A stretch of DNA of 64,000 bases, from assembly GCF_015277735.1 (NCBI RefSeq), contig NZ_JADHDA010000009.1, positions 19,227 to 83,226 on the forward strand. The letters are read 5' to 3'. This DNA comes from Psychrobacter sp. NG254. Its GTDB lineage: Bacteria > Pseudomonadota > Gammaproteobacteria > Pseudomonadales > Moraxellaceae. Positions 35,829 to 44,779 of the stretch are shown here, piece by piece (position 1 is the first letter of the stretch; the number at the start of each line of letters is the position of its first letter). A program made the translations under genes and the position numbers. Below the pieces are notes generated by a model. The model was not told where the DNA came from and did not search any database. It saw only the letters and a program-made list of their open reading frames with translations.

Positions 35829-37175
35829 TTATATATTGTCTTGTATCCACTGTTCCAGATAATGAATGCTCATTTGACCGTCACAAAACACCTCATCTTC
35901 AAAAAGTCGCTGATGCAGACCAATATTGGTATCAATGCCCGTAATTTGCGCCTCCGATAAGGCCGCACGCATTTTTTCTATCGCTTTTTCTCTTGAACGA
36001 TCTTGTACACATATCTTGGCAATTAAGCTGTCATAAGATGGCGGCACAGTGTAGTTCGACTCAGCATGGCTATCCACTCTGATACCAAACCCTGCTGGCA
36101 TGTGGCAGTAGTCTATGCGCCCAGCATTTGGCAAAAATGTCCGCGCGTTTTCAGCATTGATACGGCACTCAAAAGCGTGTCCGGTAATGGCGATATCACT
36201 TTGTTTGTATGCCAATGGAAGCCCTGCAGCCACTCTTATTTGCTCCTGTACAATATCCACGCCCGTCACCATCTCAGTGATGGTGTGCTCGACTTGCACA
36301 CGGGTGTTCATCTCGATAAAGAAGAACTCGCCGTTTTCATATAAAAACTCAAACGTGCCTGCGCCTCTATACTGCATTTGCTCACAAGCTGTGACACAGG
36401 CTTGGCCTATTTTCTGACGCTGCTCTTCGGTGATACCGGGTGCTGGCGCTTCTTCAATGACTTTTTGATGACGACGCTGCATAGAGCAATCACGCTCACC
36501 TAAATAAATAGCATTGCCGTGAGTGTCAGACATGACTTGCACTTCGATATGACGAGGTGCTTGTAGGTATTTTTCAAGATAAACAATGGCGCTACCAAAG
36601 TTGGCTTTGGCTTCTGTTTGCGTCATAGAGATAGCAGAGAGTAAATCAGCTTCTTTTTCGACCACACGCATCCCACGCCCGCCGCCGCCGCTTGCTGCTT
36701 TGATAATGACTGGATAACCGACCTCACTGGCAATCTTGATAACTTGCTCTGAATCAGCAGGCAATGCGCCATTCGATCCAGGTACACAGGGCACGCCAGC
36801 CATTGTCATTTGTTTTTTGGCTTCAACCTTGTCGCCCATGTTTCTGATATTGTCAGCCGTTGGGCCAATAAACGTGAGACCTGAGTCTTCAATCAAGGCC
36901 GCAAAGTCTGCGTTTTCAGACAAAAAGCCATAGCCTGGATGGATGGCTTGCGCGTTGGTGATTTTTGCAGCAGAAACCAGCGCTCTTTGATTGAGGTAGC
37001 TGTGTGTGGCATTGGCAGGCCCGATACAGATTTTTTCATCGGCTAGGCGTACGGGTAACGAGTCTTTGTCTGATTCAGAATGGGCAATGACGGATTTAAT
37101 ACCCAGCTGCTTACAAGCTCGAATAATACGTAGCGCAATCTCGCCACGATTGGCAATTAAGATTTTTGTGAACAT
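35829..37175 (-). CDS. accC: Biotin carboxylase (AccC family)
   Basis: 448-residue ATP-grasp biotin carboxylase. It starts [18 protein letters not shown], has the glycine-rich ATP loop [12 protein letters not shown] near residue 165, [16 protein letters not shown] near 230 and the active-site segment [18 protein letters not shown] near 290. It carboxylates biotin on a carrier protein using bicarbonate and ATP. Being embedded in the pxp cluster rather than next to a fatty-acid locus, it probably serves the PxpBC carboxyltransferase-like pair and not fatty acid synthesis. AAGGG precedes the start. Confidence 0.9.
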   Translation of the reverse strand: MFTKILIANRGEIALRIIRACKQLGIKSVIAHSESDKDSLPVRLADEKICIGPANATHSYLNQRALVSAAKITNAQAIHPGYGFLSENADFAALIEDSGLTFIGPTADNIRNMGDKVEAKKQMTMAGVPCVPGSNGALPADSEQVIKIASEVGYPVIIKAASGGGGRGMRVVEKEADLLSAISMTQTEAKANFGSAIVYLEKYLQAPRHIEVQVMSDTHGNAIYLGERDCSMQRRHQKVIEEAPAPGITEEQRQKIGQACVTACEQMQYRGAGTFEFLYENGEFFFIEMNTRVQVEHTITEMVTGVDIVQEQIRVAAGLPLAYKQSDIAITGHAFECRINAENARTFLPNAGRIDYCHMPAGFGIRVDSHAESNYTVPPSYDSLIAKICVQDRSREKAIEKMRAALSEAQITGIDTNIGLHQRLFEDEVFCDGQMSIHYLEQWIQDNI

Positions 37176-37254
37176 GTTTATTCCCTTAAAAATATAGTGT
37201 CAAATACAGTGTTTGTGCAGCGTCTATACAATATTGAGTGGCTATTGAGTGACT

Positions 37255-37785
37255 TTAACTGTCTGGCGCTATAATAAATAAAGGCTGTGCATATTCTACG
37301 ACATCACCTTCCTCGATCAGAATCTCTTGAATCGTACCGTCAGCTTCTGCTTTTACTTCATGCATCATTTTCATGGCTTCAATGATACATAGGGTCTGCC
37401 CTGCTACTACCTGATCACCCACCTTAAAGAACGCCTCAGCTGTCGGCTCAGAGCGAAGATAGAAAGTGCCGAGCATAGGCGCCAATACTTGGGATGAAGA
37501 TGAAGAAACAGATGAATTGGCGACCTCAGTAGTCACCGTTTCATCCATAGAGCTGTTGTCTGCACTGGTATTATTAGGAATGTTATTGTGGGAGGTTACT
37601 GTACGTGATTCTGAATGAGCAGTTTTTGAGTGACGAGTATTACCAATATGATTGCTGCTTTCATTGCCATTAGCCTGACAAATGATAGAGATACGTGCAT
37701 CACCATCGGTTACTTCTAATGATTGTATGTCAGCGCTTTCTGCGATTTTGATCAGCTTTTCTAGATCTGTAAAGTTAATATTCAT
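37255..37785 (-). CDS. accB: Biotin carboxyl carrier protein (AccB family)
   Basis: 176-residue carrier. The C-terminal biotinyl domain (about 98-176) carries the biotinylation motif EAMKM with Lys139 in CIIEAMKMMHEVKAEADG. A Ser/Asn/Thr-rich flexible linker (about 40-100) joins it to an N-terminal helix. It sits between the D-glutamate cyclase and accC genes, 80 bases before accC. Expected to carry carboxyl groups for the cluster-specific carboxylase. Start has only a loose GGA upstream. Confidence 0.9.
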   Translation of the reverse strand: MNINFTDLEKLIKIAESADIQSLEVTDGDARISIICQANGNESSNHIGNTRHSKTAHSESRTVTSHNNIPNNTSADNSSMDETVTTEVANSSVSSSSSQVLAPMLGTFYLRSEPTAEAFFKVGDQVVAGQTLCIIEAMKMMHEVKAEADGTIQEILIEEGDVVEYAQPLFIIAPDS

Positions 37786-37943
37786 ATTATTAGCTATTCC
37801 ATTAGAGTAAAAGTGAATAATTATTTTTTATAAAAATCTGTGCGATGCGATACGTTTTTATTTACCGAGAGCTTTGTGGACAAACAAGATTGGATGCCAT
37901 TACATTTTAAAATGGCGTTTCAAAATAGCGTTGTCATCCAACA

Positions 37944-38735
37944 TTATAGAACTGCCAAGTCTTCATCTTTTGGGTCGCAGATAAACATATGCCCCGGCGC
38001 GTGCGTTATCATCAGTTCAGGTTTGCTGGTCATTGCGATGCTTTGAGGCGTCACGCCACAAGCCCAAAACACAGGCACTTCACCTTCCTTTATGAGTGAT
38101 GCATCACCAAAATCGGGAGAATGGATGTCTGTGATACCGATGACACTAGGGTCTCCAATATGGATAGGCGCGCCATGTACTTGCGGAAACCGAGAGGTGG
38201 CTTGTACGGCTCTGGTGATTAATGGATAAGGTATTGGTCGCATGCTGACCACCATTTTTCCATAAAACTGTCCTGCAGGCTCAGTTTCTATATTCGTGAT
38301 ATACATCGGCACATTGTGATTGTCTTCGATGTGTCTGACAGGAATAGACGCATTGAGCATGGCAGACTCAAAGGAAAAGCTACATCCTAAAAGAAAGCAG
38401 ACCAAGTCCTCTCTCCAATAGTCTGTTAGGTCTGACACCTCAGCTACTAGCTCGCCGAACTCGTATATTCGATACTTTGGCACATCAGACTTTAAGTCTG
38501 CGCCCTTCGCCATCAGCCGTGGTTCCGAACTACCAACATCTGTTACGTCTAAAATAGGGCAGGATTTTGGGTTTCTTTGTGCAAACAATAAAAAATCATA
38601 GGCCAATTTCTTGGGTACTATGACTAGGTTTGCTTGTATGTGACCTTTGCACATGCCAGAAGTCGGCTTGTTGATTTCGTTCTTACCAATTAGTGCTCTA
38701 ACCTCTTGTGGCGTCATATTTGCTAAATCTAACAT
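37944..38735 (-). CDS. D-glutamate cyclase-like protein (YcsI, DUF1445)
   Basis: 263-residue cytosolic protein of the DUF1445/YcsI family (about 260-270 residues), some members of which convert D-glutamate to 5-oxo-D-proline. Family-like segments are TSGMCKGHIQANLVIVPK near the start, LGCSFSFESAML near 135 and VFWACGVTPQSIAM with THAPGHMFICD at the C-terminus. GAGG stands eight bases upstream. First gene of the 5-oxoproline cluster, so its product would be the substrate of PxpABC. Confidence 0.88.
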   Translation of the reverse strand: MLDLANMTPQEVRALIGKNEINKPTSGMCKGHIQANLVIVPKKLAYDFLLFAQRNPKSCPILDVTDVGSSEPRLMAKGADLKSDVPKYRIYEFGELVAEVSDLTDYWREDLVCFLLGCSFSFESAMLNASIPVRHIEDNHNVPMYITNIETEPAGQFYGKMVVSMRPIPYPLITRAVQATSRFPQVHGAPIHIGDPSVIGITDIHSPDFGDASLIKEGEVPVFWACGVTPQSIAMTSKPELMITHAPGHMFICDPKDEDLAVL

Positions 38736-39208
38736 GATTACAACCTCTTACGTTTTGACATTTCTGGCAGATAAAAAATCATCTAATAAAACCTGTATGA
38801 AGTTGGCGCTTTGTAACAGTATTTTATATATAGATAACTATATTATCGTTATGTAACCTAGCAGAACATTTTTAAAATGACAAGACATAAGTGTTGTAAA
38901 TAAACGCATGCGATACATAAGTGAGAATAGACAAGGAAGGGTTGGTTGAAAATGTAGGCATATGTTCATTTATTTTTATAAGTATTGACCAACAAGTGTC
39001 TTTTATTGGCATTTATTGACGCTACTTATTTGGGCAAGTAACAATAAGAGATTACTGTTAAATTATTTCCCCATAGCAAGAAAATTTTTAGAGCAGCTGT
39101 TGAGTTGTATACCTGTAATGCGAAAAGCAGCTAATGAGCTAGCCGCTTTGTTTAATTGAAAGTATGAATAAAATTTTTAAACCTTTCAAGATGGTTGGGC
39201 TTTATACT
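38736..39208. other. Intergenic region before the 5-oxoproline operon
   Basis: About 470 AT-rich bases between two same-strand clusters. It should contain the promoter of the pxp/acc operon and the end of the upstream transcript, but I see no hairpin with a T-run and no coding frame. Confidence 0.5.
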
Positions 39209-39934
39209 CTATACCCCGCCCGCACCGCGACTCGATTCTTCGCTGTTTTCTACCAATATAGCAGCGGCTGTTTTTTTGAGTGTGTTCCACTGCGTATCAT
39301 CGACATAGATGCCTTCTTTCCATGCGCGCTGATGCGTTTCAAACAATGCATCTGTCGATATTTTACGATCGAAATGCTGGATGTCTGATTCGATATCAAA
39401 GTTTTGCGTGGCAATTTCAATGACCATATCATTGGTATTATAGTTGGCTTGCGGCTTGTCAAAAAAGTAAAGGTCAGGATAGACAAAGTCTTTATTTAAC
39501 GTAAATAATGTATGTTTGGGCACAGAGCCATTGTCCCATTTAGCCAAACAAGCAAAACCTTTACTTGCCAGCCCTACCAGCTCGCTATAGGCCAACCAGC
39601 GATTATGACAGTTCTGCAAATAAATATAAAAATGCGCTGAGTCGCCCATTTTTTCAAGCGCATAGTCAATGATAGTCGGCAAATGACAGGCTAAGCTACT
39701 ACCATGCAGATCTAAACGGATAGCGCCTTCTTCTTGATGAACGATATCGATTGGCGTATCAATCTCGTTCAAGATATATGGAGTGGCATTATTAAAATGT
39801 TTGATACCATCCAATCCTGCCATCTGTAACTCCGCGACCATAGTGGCTATCACATCAGCTTCCCCCACCTCTCGGTGCAGCCCAGTAAAAGCTTTGTATA
39901 CCATCGTGACGATTTCATTGTGCGATACCATCAT
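39209..39934 (-). CDS. DUF3726-like protein of unknown function
   Basis: 241-residue cytosolic protein. The N-terminus (MVSHNEIVTMVYKAFTG, then VAELQMAGLDGIKHF) resembles the DUF3726 pattern that I know from marine alphaproteobacteria; this assignment is from memory and moderate. No catalytic motif is evident. Its start overlaps the stop of the 575-residue gene upstream by four bases (ATGA), and AAGGAGG stands nine bases before the start, so the two are translationally coupled and probably form a complex. Last gene of the BCCT/dipeptidase/aldehyde dehydrogenase cluster. Confidence 0.65.
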   Translation of the reverse strand: MMVSHNEIVTMVYKAFTGLHREVGEADVIATMVAELQMAGLDGIKHFNNATPYILNEIDTPIDIVHQEEGAIRLDLHGSSLACHLPTIIDYALEKMGDSAHFYIYLQNCHNRWLAYSELVGLASKGFACLAKWDNGSVPKHTLFTLNKDFVYPDLYFFDKPQANYNTNDMVIEIATQNFDIESDIQHFDRKISTDALFETHQRAWKEGIYVDDTQWNTLKKTAAAILVENSEESSRGAGGV

Positions 39935-41658
39935 AAGTCAGAGCCTCCTTGCTCTATTGATACATCAGGCAATAAAGGAAACAACCATTCATCACTACCT
40001 ACTTCTGCAAATAATGGCGCGCCTTGAAACAAGGTAATCCTGACCCAGCGATCGGATCTGGGATCAAACTTGGTTGCCCCAAACATCGATAATTTACACC
40101 GTAATAGATGCATGGGTAATGCGTCTTTGTGTAAGACATTCATCTGAATATCACCTAGCTGCTTATGGCCCATTGTCCAGACGCGGCGCGCAATTGAGCG
40201 ATATTTGGGCTTATTCAAGATAAACTCGGATATTAGCTGCTGCGAATTGGCTTGTTTTAAAGCCAAATATAAATGATTGGTTTGGCGAGCGATATCCAAG
40301 GACAGCTCACGATCAGCACCCAGCTCCTGACCACGTATACCCATACGTGGCTCTTCCTTATCGATAGAACGATACCAAAACCAATGGCTATTCTCAGGCT
40401 GAGTAAAATCAATATCAATGGCCCAGCGATAATGCTGCTCTAAGACGTCAATTATATCCTGAATGACTTTGCCTTTTGGTAACGATAAGGCTTCATCAGC
40501 ATTGACGCTGTCGAGCAGTGCATCGACACGTTCAGGATACAGCTCTATTAAGCAAGAAATGATGACTTCTTGGCTCTCAAAGCTCAAATGGTCATGTGCC
40601 TGTAAAAAATCCGCCCATGTCGCATGATTATTAATGGTTGTCATCAAGTTGTTTTGTAAAACAATTAACTCCCTAACAACCGTTTCATTACGTTTGATTT
40701 GCTGCTCATTGATGGTGACAATCTCGTTAAAATGTTGGATAGCACGCTTGATTAGACTGGCAAAATATGCGGTTTCTTTGGGCTCAATCTGGCAAACCGA
40801 TGTTGCTTGCAACGCTTCCTCACGGGTGGTCAGCCATTGGTCAACGACGCATGGATGATTGATTAAATACGGCGCCATACCCAGACCGGTAGCATTACCA
40901 ATACCCAAATAACGCTTAATCTCTGGATGCAGTTTGACTGCGTTGCTGCCACCTTTTTGCTTTGCCAAATAATCGACCCAATCTAAGCTAAACTCGCGCA
41001 GCAGATAGACAGCACACATCTGCGCTCGGAACGACTGATTAAAGTCCTCGCTATGATCTAACGGTTTAAAATCATAAATACCGAACTTACCATTGCCATA
41101 GACCGCCGTGGTACGCAGGATGTAGCCCACTTGTGCGAGTACATCAATCTCAGGCTGCTTGCCAGCCGCAAGGGAGCTGACGATATGATCAAAGACTCGG
41201 ACGCTCTTGTTTGCTCGTGCCAGCACCATCATCATGTTGGAGTTGCGACCAGCTTCTTGTAGCGGTACGTTGGCTTGTAGATTACTCAGTAACTCTTCGC
41301 TTATCTCACCAAATACCAGCCCAAAGGTCACATCCCATTTTTGGGCAATCACTCTATCATTACGCTCGTCATCAGCCAGCTCGTTGCAGAACACCACCAA
41401 ATGATACAGATGCTCTGGGGTATGTAGACGATAGATAACCTTGCCATAGCCTTGCTCATCCAAATCCCACAAATGAGTGCTGAGCGTCCATTTTTCTCTA
41501 TCAATCTTACGCAATAACGTACGCACAAAGCTAACGCGGGTTTGATGCATGGCGCCCAGTCTTTGGGCATCCATAATCACATCACGAGTACGGAAACCTG
41601 TACTAAGTAAAGGCGATTTGACGTCGATACTTTTATCATTTGCATAAACCATATTCAT
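39931..41658 (-). CDS. Uncharacterised 575-residue protein of a catabolic cluster
   Basis: 575-residue cytosolic protein with no signal peptide, no membrane segment and no family that I recognise. It is largely helical in composition; notable stretches are ILRTTAVYGNGKFGIYDF near residue 190 and IGNATGLGMAPYLINHPCV near 265. Charged residues are spread evenly, so it looks like a large globular enzyme or enzyme subunit. It overlaps the DUF3726-like gene (ATGA) and follows the BCCT transporter gene by 134 bases on the same strand. The partnership suggests the pair carries out a key step on the imported substrate. Confidence 0.65.
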   Translation of the reverse strand: MNMVYANDKSIDVKSPLLSTGFRTRDVIMDAQRLGAMHQTRVSFVRTLLRKIDREKWTLSTHLWDLDEQGYGKVIYRLHTPEHLYHLVVFCNELADDERNDRVIAQKWDVTFGLVFGEISEELLSNLQANVPLQEAGRNSNMMMVLARANKSVRVFDHIVSSLAAGKQPEIDVLAQVGYILRTTAVYGNGKFGIYDFKPLDHSEDFNQSFRAQMCAVYLLREFSLDWVDYLAKQKGGSNAVKLHPEIKRYLGIGNATGLGMAPYLINHPCVVDQWLTTREEALQATSVCQIEPKETAYFASLIKRAIQHFNEIVTINEQQIKRNETVVRELIVLQNNLMTTINNHATWADFLQAHDHLSFESQEVIISCLIELYPERVDALLDSVNADEALSLPKGKVIQDIIDVLEQHYRWAIDIDFTQPENSHWFWYRSIDKEEPRMGIRGQELGADRELSLDIARQTNHLYLALKQANSQQLISEFILNKPKYRSIARRVWTMGHKQLGDIQMNVLHKDALPMHLLRCKLSMFGATKFDPRSDRWVRITLFQGAPLFAEVGSDEWLFPLLPDVSIEQGGSDL

Positions 41659-41792
41659 AATGTCACTACCTTACCTAATATACTGAGCCAGCAGCTTCGT
41701 TAATAATCTCAATGAGGGTGTCTATTGGTAAATATGAAATTAGCGGCGCATGTAATGGCTGTCTCATATTTACCGTTTAGTGATCTAGAACC

Positions 41793-43481
41793 TTAATCAG
41801 TTTTTTGCGTCATGCTTTCTTTAGACGTTTGAGCGTTTTCGGCTTCACTGATTTTATGTCTCACCTCTACCTGATTAGGGCGATACAAATCTTGCTCTCG
41901 TGCCATTTTCTGAGCAATCTGTGGTCCATTCCATAATGAAGGCAATAATACAAAAGAGACTGGCACTGCCGTAATGACGATAAAGGACTGCAATGCTGTC
42001 ACGCCGCCAGAACCAAGAGATATTAAAACAATCGCTGTCACCCCCATCATGATGCCCCAAAAGGTACGAATCATGGCGTTTGGCTCGCGTTCGCCACTGA
42101 TGACGACACTGATGGTATAGGTCATCGAATCGCCCGTCGTAACGATGAAGACGGTGGTCAGAATCAGAAACAATATCGAGGTAATTAAAGGAAAGGGTAA
42201 TTGCTGCGTAACAGCTAATAATGCACCGGGTAAGTTAAAGCCTTCAAAGGCGCTACTGACACTTCCTGGATTGGCAATCTCAAACGCTAAGCCAGAGCCC
42301 CCGACGACGGTGAACCAAAAGCAGGTGACAAGCGGTGCAATAATACAGACTGTCGTAATCAGCTGACGAATAGTGCGACCACGTGAGATGCGAGCGATAA
42401 ATATCGCCATCATCGGACCATAGCCCAAGAACCAACCCCAAAAGAATACCGTCCACCAGCTCAGCCAACCTTCATCACCGCGAAAGGTCGCCATTGGAAC
42501 GAAGTTGTCAATCATCGTACCCACACCCTGAATGTAGCCGTTGACAATAAAATTGGTCGGTCCAAATATCAAAATAAAGACCATCAGCGCAAAAGCCAAA
42601 ATGACGTTAAAGCGGCTGAGTAGCTGCATACCACGAGTCAGACCACTGATCGCAGACAACGTATAGAGTACGATGGCAAAGACAATGATGATTAGCTGAG
42701 TCGTGAACGTATCGGGAATACCGAACAATTCATTCAGCGCATAGCTGGTCTGCAAGCCCAAGAAACCAATAGGACCGATAGTACCGGCAGCCACTGCCAC
42801 GATACAGCAAGCATCGATGATTGCACCCGTTTGGCCGGTGAGTACACGCTCACCAAACATAGGATAAAGAAGCGTACGAGGCTTCAACGGTAAGCCTTTG
42901 TCATAATGCAAATGCATAATCACAATTGCGGTCAAACTACCTACAATCGCCCACGCCAAAAACCCCCAATGCATAAATGATTGAGACAAAGCATTAAAAG
43001 CGCGTTGCTGTAGATCGGCTGACTCACCGTATAAAGGAGGTGCTGAAGCGAAATGCGCGATTGGCTCGGCGGCAGCCCAAAAAACCCCGCCACCGGCCAG
43101 TAGTGTGCAGAAAAGAATAGCCATCCATTTGAAACTGTCTATCTCAGGAACAGGTAAATTGCCCAGTATCACACGCCCCGTACGACCAGCACCGACAGCC
43201 AAAGCAATGACAAAGGTCGCTAGTAGCAATATTTGCCAAAAAGGCCCAAATATTTTGACGGACCACGAAAAGCCCACTTCGACTATCTTTGCTAAGCGTG
43301 CTTCTGCAAAAATAGCCATCAAAACAAAGGCTACAATGAATCCGCCACTGTACCAAAACGCAGGATTTTTAAGGCCTAATGTGTCGGTAGAAATAGCGAC
43401 GGCCTTGGTGTCATTTGCTCCTTGATTAACAGGAGCCGAGCGTCCTTGCTCATCTTGATTAAATCCCTTTAAATCGGCCAT
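41793..43481 (-). CDS. BCCT-family betaine/carnitine/choline transporter
   Basis: 562-residue membrane transporter with twelve helices and the BCCT signature (GWFLGYGPMMAIFIARISRG near residue 350, preceded by WWTVFFWG). Aromatic residues of the substrate cage are present around GGGVFWAAAEPIAHF near residue 130. BCCT carriers import quaternary ammonium compounds such as betaine, carnitine, choline or homarine-like zwitterions, driven by Na or H. C-terminal hydrophilic tail of about 45 residues. Its place among catabolic genes argues for nutrient uptake rather than osmoprotection. Confidence 0.9.
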   Translation of the reverse strand: MADLKGFNQDEQGRSAPVNQGANDTKAVAISTDTLGLKNPAFWYSGGFIVAFVLMAIFAEARLAKIVEVGFSWSVKIFGPFWQILLLATFVIALAVGAGRTGRVILGNLPVPEIDSFKWMAILFCTLLAGGGVFWAAAEPIAHFASAPPLYGESADLQQRAFNALSQSFMHWGFLAWAIVGSLTAIVIMHLHYDKGLPLKPRTLLYPMFGERVLTGQTGAIIDACCIVAVAAGTIGPIGFLGLQTSYALNELFGIPDTFTTQLIIIVFAIVLYTLSAISGLTRGMQLLSRFNVILAFALMVFILIFGPTNFIVNGYIQGVGTMIDNFVPMATFRGDEGWLSWWTVFFWGWFLGYGPMMAIFIARISRGRTIRQLITTVCIIAPLVTCFWFTVVGGSGLAFEIANPGSVSSAFEGFNLPGALLAVTQQLPFPLITSILFLILTTVFIVTTGDSMTYTISVVISGEREPNAMIRTFWGIMMGVTAIVLISLGSGGVTALQSFIVITAVPVSFVLLPSLWNGPQIAQKMAREQDLYRPNQVEVRHKISEAENAQTSKESMTQKTD

Positions 43482-43683
43482 AATGTGGCTCCATATACTA
43501 TGCTAACGTTGCATTTTAGATCAGAGTGGTAGTAATAAGGGTGTGATCAAACGACCTCAATATACATACGATCTAATTTAAAATTACCTACTTCAAATGG
43601 ATATGCGCTATAAAATGTCTGTCGCTTTATAGCGATTTCGAGCAACCGTTGAATGAAATGAAATGACTTTTTTAAATAGCTGG

Positions 43684-44673
43684 TTAAGCCAAAGGCTCTA
43701 AGCCTTGCTCTAAAAAATCAAACCAGTTTTGACCGATGACTTTTCCAGCGTCAATCTCATTAAAACCATGCTTGAGCAAACCGTTATAGATGTTTTCCAT
43801 ACCGTCCTTGCCAGCGAACCATGGCAAGGTGTCTGGCCAGCCTGAATTATTGGCATTGCCTTCACCATAGTCCATGGCTTTTGACCAACGTCCATTACGC
43901 ATCCATTCAAGCACTGCTTGCGGTTGATTGAGACATAGATCACTACCAATCGCTAAATGCTCGACGCCATATTTATCAGCGCAATTGGCAATCATGGTGC
44001 AAAAGTCATCAAGCGTACATGCGCTGCCATTTGGCAAATGGAACGGATATAAACTAAACCCTAACAACCCGCCTGCTTGAGTCAAGGCACTGATGACCGT
44101 ATCCGATTTATTACGCAAGGCCTCATGAGCCGTGGTCGGATTGGCATGGCTGATACATATCGGACGCGATGACACTTCTATCGCCTCAAGCGTTGAGCGC
44201 TCAGCACTGTGTGACATGTCAATAATCATACCGACACGGTTCATTTCAGCGATGACTTGCTGGCCAAAACGGGTGATGCCACTGTCATTCTGCTCATAAC
44301 AACCTGTCGCTAGTAAGCTCTGGTTGTTGTAAGTCAGCTGCATAATCAATAGACCTAAACGCCGCATCACGCTAATCAGACCAATTTCGTCATCGATTGG
44401 TGAGCAGTTTTGTGCGCCAAAGAAGATGCCCACTTTGCCCTGCTCTTTTGCCGTTTTAATATCAGCCACTGAGTACACGGGCAAGATAAGATCTGAGTTT
44501 TGCTCAAAGCGTGTGTGCCACTCGCTAAAACGGGTCATGGTCTGGCGAGCGTCTTCGTGATAGACCAAGGTGGCATGTACCGCATTGATACCACTGGCTT
44601 GCAGCATCTTAAAGTAGTCACGATCCCAATGGCTATACTGTAATCCGTCAATGACGATATGGTCTTGGTACAT
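43684..44673 (-). CDS. M19 (membrane dipeptidase)-fold protein with degenerate metal site
   Basis: 329-residue TIM-barrel protein of the M19 family. The usual N-terminal HxD ligands are replaced (VIDGLQYS where the family has DGHND), and the bridging Glu of IEGGH is absent (FFGAQN). The later His residues remain (IDMSHSAE, CISHANP), as does the Asp in IGSDL. Members of this subgroup, as far as I recall, occur beside glycine-betaine/dimethylglycine catabolic genes in Pseudomonas, with unknown function. A hydrolase of an N-methylated or lactam intermediate is possible; classic dipeptidase activity is doubtful. Between BCCT and aldehyde dehydrogenase genes. Confidence 0.8.
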   Translation of the reverse strand: MYQDHIVIDGLQYSHWDRDYFKMLQASGINAVHATLVYHEDARQTMTRFSEWHTRFEQNSDLILPVYSVADIKTAKEQGKVGIFFGAQNCSPIDDEIGLISVMRRLGLLIMQLTYNNQSLLATGCYEQNDSGITRFGQQVIAEMNRVGMIIDMSHSAERSTLEAIEVSSRPICISHANPTTAHEALRNKSDTVISALTQAGGLLGFSLYPFHLPNGSACTLDDFCTMIANCADKYGVEHLAIGSDLCLNQPQAVLEWMRNGRWSKAMDYGEGNANNSGWPDTLPWFAGKDGMENIYNGLLKHGFNEIDAGKVIGQNWFDFLEQGLEPLA

Positions 44674-44779
44674 ATCAATTCCTTTTAATACTTTTATCAG
44701 TAGCCGCTATCATTGGCTATTAAGTGCTTTTTCACACCGTGTCGCTTCGATAGCGGCGAGCATTCTTGTTAAGATAGTT

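Noticed and set aside
35042..36417. Overlapping open frames on both strands in pxpB and accC
   Set aside because: Shadows of well-supported genes, without independent start signals.
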